From contig JAFIEG010000005.1 in assembly GCA_020832665.1 (NCBI GenBank), positions 16,855 through 80,854 of the forward strand: a stretch of 64,000 nucleotides of DNA. The letters run 5' to 3'. The stretch's first letter is position 1, and each line of letters starts with the position of its first letter. Source of the DNA: Pararhodobacter sp. Lineage in GTDB: Bacteria > Pseudomonadota > Alphaproteobacteria > Rhodobacterales > Rhodobacteraceae. Below, piece by piece: positions 16,825 to 26,074 of the stretch. The notes under the pieces are model-generated. The model did no database searches, was not told where the DNA came from, and was given only the letters and a program-made list of their open reading frames with translations. The position numbers were made by a program, and so were the translations under genes.

Positions 16825-17295
16825 TCAGCGATAGGCTATGCCGATCACTTCATAGCTGCGCTCGCCGCCCGGGGTGCGCACCTCGACCGAATCGCCCTCA
16901 TCCTTGCCGATGAGCGCGCGCGCCAGCGGCGAGCGGATGTTGAGCAACCCGCGCTCGATATCGGCCTCGGCCTCGCCGACGATCTGATAGGTGCGCTCTT
17001 CCTCGGTATCCTCATCAACCAGCGTGACGGTGGCACCGAACTTGATCGCGCCCGACAGCTTGGCGGGATCGATCACCTCGGCGCGGCCCAGCAGGCCCTC
17101 GATCTCCTTGATCCGTCCCTCGATGAAGCTCTGCTTCTCGCGCGCGGCATGGTACTCGGCGTTCTCCGAGAGATCGCCATGCTCGCGCGCTTCGGCAATG
17201 GCGCGGATTACCGCCGGGCGCTCGTCGGATTTTAGCTTCTTCAGTTCGGCCCCCAGCGCTTCGAATCCGCGGCGGGTCATCGGAACCTTTTCCAT
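16825..17295 (-). CDS. greA: Transcription elongation factor GreA
   Basis: GreA rescues backtracked RNA polymerase by stimulating transcript cleavage. The 156-residue product has the N-terminal coiled coil with [20 protein letters not shown], the tip [20 protein letters not shown] carrying the acidic D/E residues, and the C-terminal FKBP-like domain (FGATVTLVD to SYEVIGI). The ATG at 17295 matches the usual family start. It heads an apparent transcript with the membrane protein and azlCD genes. Confidence 0.96.
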   Translation of the reverse strand: MEKVPMTRRGFEALGAELKKLKSDERPAVIRAIAEAREHGDLSENAEYHAAREKQSFIEGRIKEIEGLLGRAEVIDPAKLSGAIKFGATVTLVDEDTEEERTYQIVGEAEADIERGLLNIRSPLARALIGKDEGDSVEVRTPGGERSYEVIGIAYR

Positions 17296-17535
17296 CTGCC
17301 TTACCCCCAAACCAAAAACGCCCTCGGCCTTGGCCGGGGCATGAGCGCTTGCTTTCCATCAAGAGATACCAGCGCGAGGGCAAATGCAAGCCCCGTGGCG
17401 TGCCCGGCGCCAGCCTGTTCGCCCTTGCCGGCGCCGGCGGGCAATTGACCCTCCCCGCCTTGCTGCTATACCGCTGGAAACCGAAGGAAAGGCCAGCGCC
17501 CTGCGGCAGCCGCCCAGCCCATAGAAGGAGCCGTC

Positions 17536-19182
17536 ATGTCGGATATCGAACGCGAATCCATGGAATATGATGTCGTCATCGTGGGCGCCGGCCCGGCCGG
17601 GCTTTCGGCTGCGATCCGGCTCAAGCAGCTTGATGCAGATCTGGATGTGGTGGTGCTGGAAAAGGGCTCGGAGGTGGGCGCGCATATCCTCTCGGGCGCC
17701 GTGCTCGATCCGTCGGGGCTGAACCGGCTGATCCCCGACTGGGCCGAAAAGGGCGCGCCGGTCAGCGTGAAGGTCGCGCGGGACAATTTCTACATGCTGG
17801 GCGAGGCGGGCCAGATCCGCGTGCCCAACTGGCCGATGCCGCCGCTGATGAACAATCACGGCTGCTATATCGTTTCCATGGCCAATGTCTGCCGCTGGCT
17901 GGCCGAACAGGCCGAGGCGCTGGGGGTTGAGGTATTCCCCGGCATGGCGGCATCCGAGCTGGTCATGGAAGGTGAGCGCGTGAAGGGCGTGGTGGCCGGC
18001 GAATTCGGCAAGAACCCCGACGGCACCCCGTCGGATGCCTATGAGCCGGGGATGGAGCTGCACGGCAAATATGTGTTCCTCGCCGAGGGCGTGCGCGGCT
18101 CGCTGACCAAGCAGGTGATGGCGAAATACGATCTGTCGAAAGGCAAATGCCCGCAGAAATTCGGCCTGGGGATGAAGGAGATCTGGGAGATCGACCCCGA
18201 CAAGCACCGCGAGGGCACGGTCACACACACCATGGGTTGGCCGCTGGGCAGGAATGCCGGCGGTGGCAGCTTCATCTATCATTTCGAGAACAACCAGATC
18301 CTGATCGGTTTCGTGGTGCATCTGAACTACGAGAACCCGCATCTTTACCCCTATATGGAGTTCCAGCGCTTCAAGCATCACCCGATGGTGGCCGAACTGC
18401 TGAAGGGCGGCAAGCGTGTGGCCTATGGCGCGCGGGCGATTTCCGAGGGCGGCTGGCAATCGGTTCCGAAGATGGCCTTCCCCGGCGGGGTGCTGCTGGG
18501 CTGTTCGGCGGGGCTGGTGAATGTGCCGCGCATCAAGGGCAATCACAACGCCATGCATTCGGGCATCGAGGCTGCCGAGGCCGCGCATGAAGCGATCAAG
18601 GCCGGGCGCGCGGGTGACGAACTTGGCGAGTACGAGGAAGCGGTGCGCGGCGGCGTGATCGGCAAGGACCTGAAGAAGGTCCGCAACGTGAAGCCGATGT
18701 GGTCGAAATGGGGAATGCTGCCCTCGCTGGCGCTGGGGGGCTTTGACATGTGGACGAACACGCTGGGCTTCACGCTCTTCGGCACCATGAAGCACGGCAA
18801 GTCCGATGCCGCCGCCACTGGCGAAGCGGCGAAGTTCAAGCCTGTCGACTACCCCAGGCCCGATGGCGTGCTGTCCTTCGACCGGCTGACCAATGTCGCC
18901 TTTTCCTTCACCAATCACGAAGAGAACCAACCCGCACATCTGACGCTGAAAGACCCGAAGGTGCCGATCAGCGTGAACTTGCCCAAATATGCCGAGCCTG
19001 CGCAGCGCTACTGCCCGGCGGGGGTTTACGAGGTGGTAGAGGAAGAGGGCAAGGATGCGCGCTTCGTGATCAACTTCCAGAACTGCGTGCATTGCAAGAC
19101 CTGTGACATCAAGGACCCCAGCCAGAACATCAACTGGGTGACGCCGCAGGGGGGTGACGGGCCGAACTACCCCAACATGTAG
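17536..19182 (+). CDS. Electron transfer flavoprotein-ubiquinone oxidoreductase
   Basis: ETF-QO passes electrons from reduced ETF to ubiquinone, so it drains acyl-CoA dehydrogenases into the respiratory chain. The 548-residue protein has the FAD motif VVIVGAGPAGLSAAIRLKQ near residue 12, the GSEVGAHILSGAVLDP segment, a central membrane-facing quinone region and a C-terminal 4Fe-4S motif (YCPAGVYE and NCVHCKTCDIKDP). It ends in the canonical GPNYPNM. The gene diverges from greA across 240 bases and appears monocistronic. Confidence 0.96.
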   Translation: MSDIERESMEYDVVIVGAGPAGLSAAIRLKQLDADLDVVVLEKGSEVGAHILSGAVLDPSGLNRLIPDWAEKGAPVSVKVARDNFYMLGEAGQIRVPNWPMPPLMNNHGCYIVSMANVCRWLAEQAEALGVEVFPGMAASELVMEGERVKGVVAGEFGKNPDGTPSDAYEPGMELHGKYVFLAEGVRGSLTKQVMAKYDLSKGKCPQKFGLGMKEIWEIDPDKHREGTVTHTMGWPLGRNAGGGSFIYHFENNQILIGFVVHLNYENPHLYPYMEFQRFKHHPMVAELLKGGKRVAYGARAISEGGWQSVPKMAFPGGVLLGCSAGLVNVPRIKGNHNAMHSGIEAAEAAHEAIKAGRAGDELGEYEEAVRGGVIGKDLKKVRNVKPMWSKWGMLPSLALGGFDMWTNTLGFTLFGTMKHGKSDAAATGEAAKFKPVDYPRPDGVLSFDRLTNVAFSFTNHEENQPAHLTLKDPKVPISVNLPKYAEPAQRYCPAGVYEVVEEEGKDARFVINFQNCVHCKTCDIKDPSQNINWVTPQGGDGPNYPNM

Positions 19183-19350
19183 GGGCGCTGTCACGGGGCA
19201 TCTCGCGCAGCCGTGACCGATGCGGCGCGCCGGCGATGGCCTGCAGCGCCGGTGCATGGATTGCCCTTGCCGCCCCTGCGCACTACAACGGGTACAATAG
19301 CCGCCGCCCGGTGGTTGCGCGGCTGCGACACTCACATTCGGGAGCGTACA

Positions 19351-21057
19351 TTGCCCCACGCCAAGCGCCTTTCCCCGTTCCTGCTCGCTGCCGCGCTTTC
19401 GCTGTCGCCCACGATGGCTGCGCCGCAGGGGCAGGCCGGGGCCTATCTCGCAGCGCGCGAGGCAGGCGTACGCAGCGATTTCGCCGCCGGCATCCCCTAT
19501 CTTTCGCGGCTGCTGGCCGCCGAGCCCGACAACCCCGCCTTTCTGGAAACACTGGTGATCAGCCATATGGCGCTGGGCCAGATCGAAGAGGCCACGGAAA
19601 AGGCCGCGCAGCTTTTCGCGATCGAGCCCGAAAGCCATATCGCGGGGATGGCGCTGCTGGGCGATGCCTTTCAAAGCCGCGACTATGCCACCGCGCTGTC
19701 CTTGCTCGAAAACGGGGGCGGCGGCCATGTGCTGGTCGAAGGGTTGGCGCGGGCCTGGGCACATCTGGGCGATGGCAGGATGACCGAGGCTCTGGCGGTG
19801 CTCGATACCGTCGCCGGGCGCGACGGGATGGGCCCCTTCGCGCTCTATTGCCGGGCGCTGGCACTGGCGATGGTGGGCGATGTCGAGGGGGCGCTGGAAA
19901 TCTTCGAAGACCCCACGCTGGGCGTTTCCGAGGCGTTGGACCGTCGCGGCATCATCGCCCATGCGCAGGTGCTGGCGCTGGCCGAGCGCCCAGACGACGC
20001 GCTGGCGCTGATCGACATGGTGTTCGTTGACCCGGGCCGCGACCCACAGCTTGCACAGATGCGCGAAGCTTATGCCGCAGGTGAGGCGCTGCCCTTCGAT
20101 CTGATCGCCGATCCCGCCGAGGGCATGGCCGAGGTGTTTTCGGTCATGGCCCGGGCCATGCAATCGGGGCGCAACCTGCATGACGCGTTGCTATTTGCGC
20201 GCGCGGCAATTCTGGTGAACCCCGCACTGAGCGAGCAGCAACTGCTTGTCGGCCAGATTCTGGAAGAGCTTGACCAGCCCCTGCTTGCCGCGCAGGCCTA
20301 TGCCGAGATCCCTGAAGACAGTATCTTCGCCCTGCCGGCGGCGATGGGCCGGGCGCATACGCTCGAGACCCTTGAGCGCATCGACGAGGCCATCGACGTG
20401 CTTCAGGCGCTGGCCGCAGAGAACCCGCAATCGGTTTCCGCCTTTCAGGTGCTGGGCGATTTCCTGCGCCGCGATGCCCGCCATGAAGAGGCGATCATCG
20501 CCTATGACCGAGCCCTGGAACTGCACCAGGAGCAGGAACGCCGCCCCGACTGGCGGCTGTGGTTTTCGCGCGCCGTGTCGTATGAGCGTTCGGGCCAGTG
20601 GGAACCCGCCGAGGCCGATTTCCGCCGTGCCCTCGAGATCGAGCCCGACCAGCCCACGGTGCTGAACTATCTGGGCTATTCGCTTGTCGAGCGGCAGGAA
20701 AACCTGGACGAGGCGCTCGAGATGATCGAGCGCGCGGTCGCCGGCGAGCCCGATAGCGGCTACATCATCGACAGCCTGGCCTGGGCGCTGTACCGGATGG
20801 GGCGCTACGACGAGGCGCTGCCGCATATGGAGCGCGCGGTCGAGCTGCTGCCGGCCGATCCCATCCTCAACGACCATCTGGGCGATGTCTACTGGGCTCT
20901 GGGCCGCTACCGCGAGGCGCGTTTCCAGTGGCGCCGGGCGCTGTCGTTCGGCCCGCATGAAGATCTCGACATGGATCGCGTGCGCCGCAAGATCGATATC
21001 GGGCTCGATCGCGTGCTGGACGAGGAAGGCGCGCCGCCGCTGCACCCTGAAGGCTGA
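19351..21057 (+). CDS. Exported TPR-repeat protein
   Basis: A TTG at 19351, preceded by GGGAG, gives 568 residues with a signal peptide (LPHAKRLSPFLLAAALSLSP, cleavage near AAPQG). About ten tetratricopeptide repeats follow across residues 40-560, for example the GYSLVERQENLDEALEMIER, WALYRMGRYDEALPHMERAV and WALGRYREARFQWRRAL segments. It should be a periplasmic or outer-membrane scaffold for protein partners. The frame continues upstream but without a better start. Only 5 bases separate it from ispE, so the two are co-transcribed, an arrangement I recall in related genomes. No function is known. Confidence 0.85.
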   Translation: MPHAKRLSPFLLAAALSLSPTMAAPQGQAGAYLAAREAGVRSDFAAGIPYLSRLLAAEPDNPAFLETLVISHMALGQIEEATEKAAQLFAIEPESHIAGMALLGDAFQSRDYATALSLLENGGGGHVLVEGLARAWAHLGDGRMTEALAVLDTVAGRDGMGPFALYCRALALAMVGDVEGALEIFEDPTLGVSEALDRRGIIAHAQVLALAERPDDALALIDMVFVDPGRDPQLAQMREAYAAGEALPFDLIADPAEGMAEVFSVMARAMQSGRNLHDALLFARAAILVNPALSEQQLLVGQILEELDQPLLAAQAYAEIPEDSIFALPAAMGRAHTLETLERIDEAIDVLQALAAENPQSVSAFQVLGDFLRRDARHEEAIIAYDRALELHQEQERRPDWRLWFSRAVSYERSGQWEPAEADFRRALEIEPDQPTVLNYLGYSLVERQENLDEALEMIERAVAGEPDSGYIIDSLAWALYRMGRYDEALPHMERAVELLPADPILNDHLGDVYWALGRYREARFQWRRALSFGPHEDLDMDRVRRKIDIGLDRVLDEEGAPPLHPEG

Positions 21058-21062
21058 AGGCG

Positions 21063-21917
21063 GTGCTGCCGGTCGCCGCCCTTGCCCCAGCAAAGATCAA
21101 CCTTGCGCTTCATGTCACCGGCAGGCGCGCCGACGGTTATCACCTTCTCGATTCGATCGTCGTTTTCACTGAGCTGGGAGACCGGGTTGCGCTGGAGCCG
21201 GGCGCGGGGCTTTGCCTGGCGCGGCGCGGCGCGCATGGCACCGACGTGCCGCCGGGCGACGACAATCTGGTGCTACGCGCGGCAAGGCTGATCGGCGCGC
21301 ACAGTCTGCGCATCACGTTGAGCAAGCGTCTGCCCGCGGCATCGGGCATGGGCGGGGGCTCGTCCGATGCCGCCTGCACGCTGCGCCTGGCCGCGAGGGC
21401 GCAGGGGCTCGAGTTACCCGGCACCGAGGCGCTGATGCGGTTGGGCGCTGACCTTCCGGTCTGCATGGCCGCGCCTGCACCCAGCCGCATGCAGGGGCTG
21501 GGCGAGATTGTCACCCCGCTTGCCGGCGTGCCGGCGCTGTGGATGCTGCTCGCCAATCCCGGCCTGCCGCTGGCCACGCCATCGGTTTTCCGGGCGCTGG
21601 AGCGGCCCGAGAACCCGCCGCTGCCGCCGCTGCCCGAAGGCCGGGAAGATGCGCGGCGCTTCTGCGCCTGGCTGGGCGAGCACACGCGCAACGATCTGCA
21701 ACAGCCGGCCAGCGCGCTGATGCCCGAAATCGGCTCGCTGCTCGATGACATCGCCCGCCAACCCGGTTGCCTGCTGGCACGGATGACCGGCTCGGGCGCC
21801 ACCTGTTTCGGCCTGTTCGACAGCCGCCGCAGCCTGCGCGCCGCCCGCGCGGCGCTGGCGCTGCCGGGGCGCTTCGTGGCGGCCACGCGCAGCCTGCCTT
21901 CAACGCCAACGCGATGA
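21063..21917 (+). CDS. ispE: 4-(cytidine 5'-diphospho)-2-C-methyl-D-erythritol kinase
   Basis: IspE phosphorylates CDP-methylerythritol in the MEP isoprenoid pathway. The 284-residue GHMP kinase has the N-terminal APAKINLALHVTGRRADGYH, the ATP loop PAASGMGGGSSDAA near residue 100, and the C-terminal ARMTGSGATCFGLF. The start is a GTG at 21063 with GAAGG a few bases upstream. The nearby polyprenyl diphosphate synthase uses the downstream isoprenoid products. Its C-terminus converges with that gene, leaving 9 bases between them. Confidence 0.94.
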   Translation: MLPVAALAPAKINLALHVTGRRADGYHLLDSIVVFTELGDRVALEPGAGLCLARRGAHGTDVPPGDDNLVLRAARLIGAHSLRITLSKRLPAASGMGGGSSDAACTLRLAARAQGLELPGTEALMRLGADLPVCMAAPAPSRMQGLGEIVTPLAGVPALWMLLANPGLPLATPSVFRALERPENPPLPPLPEGREDARRFCAWLGEHTRNDLQQPASALMPEIGSLLDDIARQPGCLLARMTGSGATCFGLFDSRRSLRAARAALALPGRFVAATRSLPSTPTR

Positions 21918-21926
21918 GCCCCAGGC

Positions 21927-22916
21927 TCAATTGATCCGCGTCACCAGCATCACGGTCAGATCATCCAGAAGATCGCGCAGCCGATGCGCGGGCAATTCTG
22001 CCAGCGCCGCGCGGGCGCGGTCTGACCATTCCTGCGCGCGTTCGCGGGTCGCCTGGAGCGCGCCTTGGCGGTGCAGTAGTGCCATTGCGTGTTCCAGTTC
22101 ATCGTTCCCGCGCTCGCCCTTCTCGATGCAGCGCTTCCAGAAGGCGCGCTCCTGCTCGCTGCCGGCAGCATGGGCCAGGATCACCGGCAGCGTCACCTTG
22201 CCGCCCGCGAAATCGGTGCCGACCTTCTTGCCCAGGCTGGGGGCGCTGCCGGCATAATCCAGATAGTCATCGACAAGCTGATAGCAGATGCCCAGCGCAT
22301 CGCCGAATTCTGCCAGCGCGCGCCGCTGCGCCGGCGTCGCCCCTGCGATCACCGCGCCGCTTTCGGTGGCCGCCGAAAACAGCGCCGCGGTCTTGTAACG
22401 GATGATGCGCAGATAAGTGGCCTCGTCGGTGGCCAGGTTCTGCGCCGCGCCCATCTGCAGGATCTCGCCCTCGGCCAGCGCCGTGGCCGATTCGGCCATG
22501 ATCCGCAATGCCTCCATCGAGCCCGATTCGACCATCATCAGAAACGAGCGTGCGAAGAGGAAGTCGCCCACCAGCACGCTCGATTTGTTGTCCCACAGCA
22601 GATTTGCCGTGGGCCGGCCCCGGCGTTGGGTGCTTTCGTCAACCACATCGTCATGCAAAAGCGTGGCGGTGTGAATGAACTCGACCGTAGCCGCCAGCCC
22701 CAGATGCGCATTGCCTTCGTAGCCCAGCAGGCGCGCCGCGGCCAGGTTCAGCAGCGGTCGGATACGCTTGCCCCCGGCCTCGATCAGATGCGCCGTCACC
22801 TCGGGTATGCGCGGCGCGTTCTGCGATTGCATGTGGCGACGAATCAGCGCGTTGACCTGTTCCATGTCATCACGCAGATGCTCGCCGAGAAGGGCCACGG
22901 GGTCAGTGACGGTCAT
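21927..22916 (-). CDS. Polyprenyl diphosphate synthase (ubiquinone side chain)
   Basis: This 329-residue trans-prenyltransferase extends FPP or GGPP with isopentenyl diphosphate to the long chain of ubiquinone. The two aspartate-rich motifs are LLHDDVVDES (first) and YQLVDDYLDYAG (second), and the GGKRIRPLLNLAAARLLGY segment binds IPP. Residues upstream of the first motif are small, fitting a long-chain product; in this group it is usually C50, but length cannot be fixed from sequence. It diverges from the DUF2007 gene. Confidence 0.92.
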   Translation of the reverse strand: MTVTDPVALLGEHLRDDMEQVNALIRRHMQSQNAPRIPEVTAHLIEAGGKRIRPLLNLAAARLLGYEGNAHLGLAATVEFIHTATLLHDDVVDESTQRRGRPTANLLWDNKSSVLVGDFLFARSFLMMVESGSMEALRIMAESATALAEGEILQMGAAQNLATDEATYLRIIRYKTAALFSAATESGAVIAGATPAQRRALAEFGDALGICYQLVDDYLDYAGSAPSLGKKVGTDFAGGKVTLPVILAHAAGSEQERAFWKRCIEKGERGNDELEHAMALLHRQGALQATRERAQEWSDRARAALAELPAHRLRDLLDDLTVMLVTRIN

Positions 22917-22978
22917 TGGAGAGAGGTCCTGTCCTGCTGCGTCTCGACAAGTCGCTGTGCTTGCCGTTTACTGTCGTC

Positions 22979-23182
22979 ATGAAGGAACTTCTGCGCACGA
23001 ACGATCCGACGATCATCCCCTTTGCAACCATGCTCCTCGAAGCCGAGGGTATAGAAGCCTTTGCCGTTGACGTCCATACAAGCGGCATGGGCTTCGTGCC
23101 GCAGCGGCTGATGGTGCGCGACAAGGATCATTTCATGGCCCGCGCCATCATGCGCGACAACAATGTTCCGCTGGAAAGCTGA
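22979..23182 (+). CDS. DUF2007-type small protein
   Basis: The 67-residue product starts MKELLRTNDPTIIPFATMLL and continues EAEGIEAFAVDVHTSGM and QRLMVRDKDHFMARAIM. This matches the small 'putative signal transducing' DUF2007 family, which has an alpha-beta fold around the pattern N--AE--LL-AEGI. Function is not established. It starts 62 bases from the divergent prenyl synthase gene, and the methyltransferase gene follows 13 bases after it, so the two form a small operon. Confidence 0.85.
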   Translation: MKELLRTNDPTIIPFATMLLEAEGIEAFAVDVHTSGMGFVPQRLMVRDKDHFMARAIMRDNNVPLES

Positions 23183-23195
23183 GTTCGGCAACCGG

Positions 23196-23990
23196 ATGAA
23201 CAACCAGGACAGCCAGGCCGGCGCCGCCATTTGCGAATTCTTTCCCGCAGCGGCGTTGCGCCAGGACGCCTTCCTTGGCGGGGCGCTGGCTGTCTGGCAG
23301 CCGCTGGCAGGCTACCGCGCCGCCACCGATCCGGTGCTGCTGGCCGCCGCGGTGCCGGCGCTTGCGCGCCATTCGGCGCTCGAGCTTGGCTGCGGGGCCG
23401 GGGTGGCGCTGCTGGCGCTGGGGCGGCGGGTGGCGGGGCTGCGCCTTGCCGGGGTCGAGCGCCAGCCCGCCTATGCCGATCTCGCCCGGCGCAACGCCGC
23501 TCAAAACGCCATCGCCGCCGAGATCGTCACTGCCGATCTGACTGGCCTGCCACCGGCGCTGCGGACGCGCAGTTTCGACCATGTGCTGATGAACCCGCCC
23601 TATTTCGCCCCCGGCGATCCGGCAGCGCGCGATGCCGGCCGCGATAGCGCGCAACGCGAGCAAACCCCGCTCGCCGAATGGATCGATTGCGCCCTCAGGC
23701 GGCTGAAACCGGGCGGCCATCTCACTCTCATCCACCGCGCCGAGCGCCTTCCGGCCATCCTTGCCACGCTCGATGGCCGCGCCGCGGCAACGGTGCGCCC
23801 GCTGGCGGCGCGCCAGGGGCGCGCGGCGGGGCGCGTGCTGGTGCTGGCACGCAAGGGCGCGCGCAGCCCCTTCCGGCTGCTGGCGCCGCTGGTGATGCAT
23901 GAAGGCCCGGCACATCCGGGCGATCACGACCACTTCACCGCCACCGCAAATGCGGTGCTGCGCGAGATGGCGCCGCTGGCATGGAGATGA
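23196..23990 (+). CDS. TrmN6-like adenine-N6 methyltransferase
   Basis: The 264-residue SAM methyltransferase has motif I LELGCGAGVALLALGRR, the acidic ribose-binding region GVERQPAYADLAR, and motif IV VLMNPPYFAPG, typical of base N6-adenine methylation. The N-terminal GYRAATDPVLLAAAVP pattern is characteristic of the tRNA1(Val) A37 N6-methyltransferase (TrmN6/YfiC) group. The target is inferred from the family; other small-molecule or RNA targets are possible. It is co-directional with and 13 bases after the DUF2007 gene. Confidence 0.85.
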   Translation: MNNQDSQAGAAICEFFPAAALRQDAFLGGALAVWQPLAGYRAATDPVLLAAAVPALARHSALELGCGAGVALLALGRRVAGLRLAGVERQPAYADLARRNAAQNAIAAEIVTADLTGLPPALRTRSFDHVLMNPPYFAPGDPAARDAGRDSAQREQTPLAEWIDCALRRLKPGGHLTLIHRAERLPAILATLDGRAAATVRPLAARQGRAAGRVLVLARKGARSPFRLLAPLVMHEGPAHPGDHDHFTATANAVLREMAPLAWR

Positions 23991-24099
23991 GAGTTTCGCC
24001 TGCGACGGAATATCCCGAAATCGTGTGCGACTTTTGTGTGACAAATGCCGCGAGCTGTGATGCAATCGACATATCAACCGCACCAAGAGGAGGTATCAC

Positions 24100-24267
24100 A
24101 TGTCGCTGACTTCGCATCTCGAGGAACTGCGCCGCAAACATCAGGCCCTCTCGGAAAAGGTTGAAGAAGCGCAGCGCGCGCCCGGATTCGACGATCTGGC
24201 GATCGCCGAGATGAAGAAGCAGAAGCTTCGATTGAAAGAAGAGATCAGCCGCCTCTCGGCCAGCTGA
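24100..24267 (+). CDS. YdcH/DUF465-type small coiled-coil protein
   Basis: The 55-residue product (start MSLTSHLEELRRKHQALSEK, end LRLKEEISRLSAS) is one long charged helix hairpin, as in the DUF465/YdcH family, with the usual pattern of a short loop before DLAIAEMKKQKLRLKEEI. A strong AAGAGGAGG ribosome site lies 8 bases before the ATG, and the 100 bases upstream are AT-richer and probably hold its promoter. Function in bacteria is not established. Confidence 0.88.
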   Translation: MSLTSHLEELRRKHQALSEKVEEAQRAPGFDDLAIAEMKKQKLRLKEEISRLSAS

Positions 24268-24279
24268 GCGCGAACGCCC

Positions 24280-25137
24280 TCAGCCCCGCCCGGCACGCGC
24301 GGCCATCGCCGCGCCGCCGGTGATCAGCACCGCCGCAAGCGCCAGCGACCAGGTCAGGGGCGCCATGGCGGCGGCAACCAGTATCAGCGTCGACAACAGC
24401 GGCGCGGCGTAAGAGGCTGTGCCCAGAAGCTGAATATTGCCCCGCTTCACCCCGATATCCCAGGTAAAGAAGGCCAGCCCGACAGGGCCCAGCCCCAAGA
24501 GCAGCACCGCACCCCAGCCCACGGCCTCTTCGGGCCAGGCGGGCGTTTCCAGCAGCCAGTGCGTCAGCCCCGCCAGCGCGGCCGAGGCCAGGCAGAACAC
24601 CGCCACGGCGGCGGTGGGCACATGGCCCAGGCTGCGCGAGATCAGCGAATAGCTCGTCCATGTCAGCGCCGCCATGAGCGCCAGCGCATAACCCGCGCCC
24701 GCCCCCTCGACCTGCCCGATGCCACCGGCGATGAGCAATGCCGCACCGGCAAACCCCGCCAGGGCGCCCAGAACATGCCCCGCGCGCAACCGCTCGCCCG
24801 GCATCAGCCCCGAACCCAACACAATCAGCAACGGCCAGAGATATGCAATCAGCCCGGCTTCGGCCGGCGGCGCCAGCCTGAGCGCCGAGAAATACAGGAA
24901 ATGATAGCCAAAAAGCCCAACGGTGCCAAAGACATAAACCGCCGGTGCCACGTTGCGTAACTTCTTCAGTCCGCCCGTCGCTGCCAGCCAGACCAGCCCC
25001 ACACCACCGCCAATGCCGAAACACAGCGCATTGAGCAACAGGGGCGGCACCGGCGCCGAGGCCACGGTCAGAGGCGCCAGCAACGCCCACATCAGAACGG
25101 CGCTGAACCCCACCGCGGTTGCCGCGCCCTGGCTCAT
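24280..25137 (-). CDS. EamA-family (DMT) transporter, aromatic exporter-like
   Basis: The 285-residue membrane protein has ten hydrophobic segments arranged as two five-helix EamA repeats (about 1-135 and 150-285). Motifs include GFSAVLMWALLAPLT, APPAEAGLIAYLWPLLIVL and the second-repeat ALAAVLITGGAAM. Members of this superfamily export amino acids or metabolites; the substrate here is unknown, though YddG-like aromatic amino acid exporters share the AYLWPLLIVL pattern. The ATG at 25137 is used because upstream residues come from a repeat element. The stop is 13 bases from the converging ydcH-like gene. Confidence 0.87.
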   Translation of the reverse strand: MSQGAATAVGFSAVLMWALLAPLTVASAPVPPLLLNALCFGIGGGVGLVWLAATGGLKKLRNVAPAVYVFGTVGLFGYHFLYFSALRLAPPAEAGLIAYLWPLLIVLGSGLMPGERLRAGHVLGALAGFAGAALLIAGGIGQVEGAGAGYALALMAALTWTSYSLISRSLGHVPTAAVAVFCLASAALAGLTHWLLETPAWPEEAVGWGAVLLLGLGPVGLAFFTWDIGVKRGNIQLLGTASYAAPLLSTLILVAAAMAPLTWSLALAAVLITGGAAMAARAGRG

Positions 25138-25166
25138 TGCGCGTTGCCTCGAAAATCCCGCGCCCG

Positions 25167-25241
25167 CTTCATCTTGCCCGAAATAGTCTGCGGGGGGTAA
25201 ATTGCCCGGCACGGGCAAGAGGGGGGCCGCAAAGGCCCCCC
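25167..25241 (-). repeat. Dispersed hairpin/GGCAAGATGAAG element, copy B
   Basis: Read on the minus strand: an 8-bp GGGGGGCC/GGCCCCCC hairpin (25221-25241), a smaller TTGCCC/GGGCAA hairpin, a C-run, then GACTATTTCGGGCAAGATGA. It follows the phaB stop codon by 22 bases and precedes the EamA gene, so it could end phaAB transcription. Confidence 0.7.
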
Positions 25242-25263
25242 TGCAACGCCTGCACCATGCGGC

Positions 25264-25986
25264 TCAGACGAAGAATTGCGCGCCGTTAGCGCTGATCGTC
25301 GAGCCATTGATGAAGCCCGCATCGTCGGCCACCAGAAAGGCCACGCAGCGCGCGATCTCTTCGGGCTCGCCCAGCCTGCCGGCGGGGATGCCCGCGATGA
25401 TGCTCTCGCGCACCTTCTCGGGCACGGCCATCACCATCTCGGTGGCAATATAGCCCGGGCAGACGGCATTGGCGGTGATGCCGAAGCGCGCGCCTTCCTG
25501 CGCCAGCGATTTCACGATGCCCAGATCGCCGGCCTTTGTGGCGGCGTAATTGACCTGGCCGAACTGGCCCTTCTGCCCGTTGATCGAGGAAATCACTACC
25601 ACGCGGCCGAATTTGCGCTCGCGCATCCCCGGCCAGAGCGGGTGGATGGTGTTGAACACGCCGGTCAGGTTGGTGTCGATCACCGCTTTCCACTGTTCGG
25701 GGGTCATCTTGTGGAAGGGCGCGTCGCGGGTGATGCCGGCATTGGCCACCACCACCTCGACCGGGCCCAGATCGGCTTCGACCCGGGCGATGCCTTCCTT
25801 TGATGCCTCGTAATCGGCGACATCCCATTTGTAGGTCTTGATGCCGGACTCGGCGGTGAATTTCGCCGCCGCCTCGTCATTGCCAGCATAGCTGGCCGCG
25901 ACCGTGTAGCCCGCCGCCTGCAATGCCTTCGATATCGCCGCGCCGATGCCGCGCGAGCCGCCGGTGACCAGTGCAACCCGTCCCAT
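25264..25986 (-). CDS. phaB: Acetoacetyl-CoA reductase
   Basis: This 240-residue short-chain dehydrogenase reduces acetoacetyl-CoA to (R)-3-hydroxybutyryl-CoA with NADPH for PHB synthesis. It has the dinucleotide motif VTGGSRGIGAAISKA, NAG at VVANAGITRD, the catalytic serine and YxxxK in VVVISSINGQKGQFGQ and NYAATKAGDLG. The C-terminal GRLGEPEEIARCVAFLVADD is typical of PhaB. GGAGG precedes the ATG. The related FabG family is the alternative, but phaA directly upstream and QKGQFGQVNY support PhaB. Confidence 0.94.
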   Translation of the reverse strand: MGRVALVTGGSRGIGAAISKALQAAGYTVAASYAGNDEAAAKFTAESGIKTYKWDVADYEASKEGIARVEADLGPVEVVVANAGITRDAPFHKMTPEQWKAVIDTNLTGVFNTIHPLWPGMRERKFGRVVVISSINGQKGQFGQVNYAATKAGDLGIVKSLAQEGARFGITANAVCPGYIATEMVMAVPEKVRESIIAGIPAGRLGEPEEIARCVAFLVADDAGFINGSTISANGAQFFV

Positions 25987-26033
25987 GATCCCTCCTTGGA
26001 TTCGGTGTCCTCGTAATTCTGTTACAGATGGCG

Positions 26034-26066
26034 GATTGCGGGCGCAACAATATTGCGCCCGCAATC
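26034..26066 (-). promoter_or_regulatory. Perfect stem-loop between phaA and phaB
   Basis: A perfect 14-bp inverted repeat (GATTGCGGGCGCAA and its complement) with a 5-base loop lies 9 bases after phaA and 48 bases before phaB. No U-tract follows on the minus strand, so it may stabilise the phaA message or partly end transcription, making phaA more abundant than phaB. Confidence 0.6.
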
Positions 26067-26074
26067 TGGCCGGC

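Noticed and set aside
17359..20181. A 940-codon open frame on the minus strand
   Set aside because: It lies opposite the ETF-QO and TPR genes, which have clear domain motifs. Its product is rich in His, Arg and Gln with no recognisable fold; this is the usual antisense shadow in high-GC DNA.
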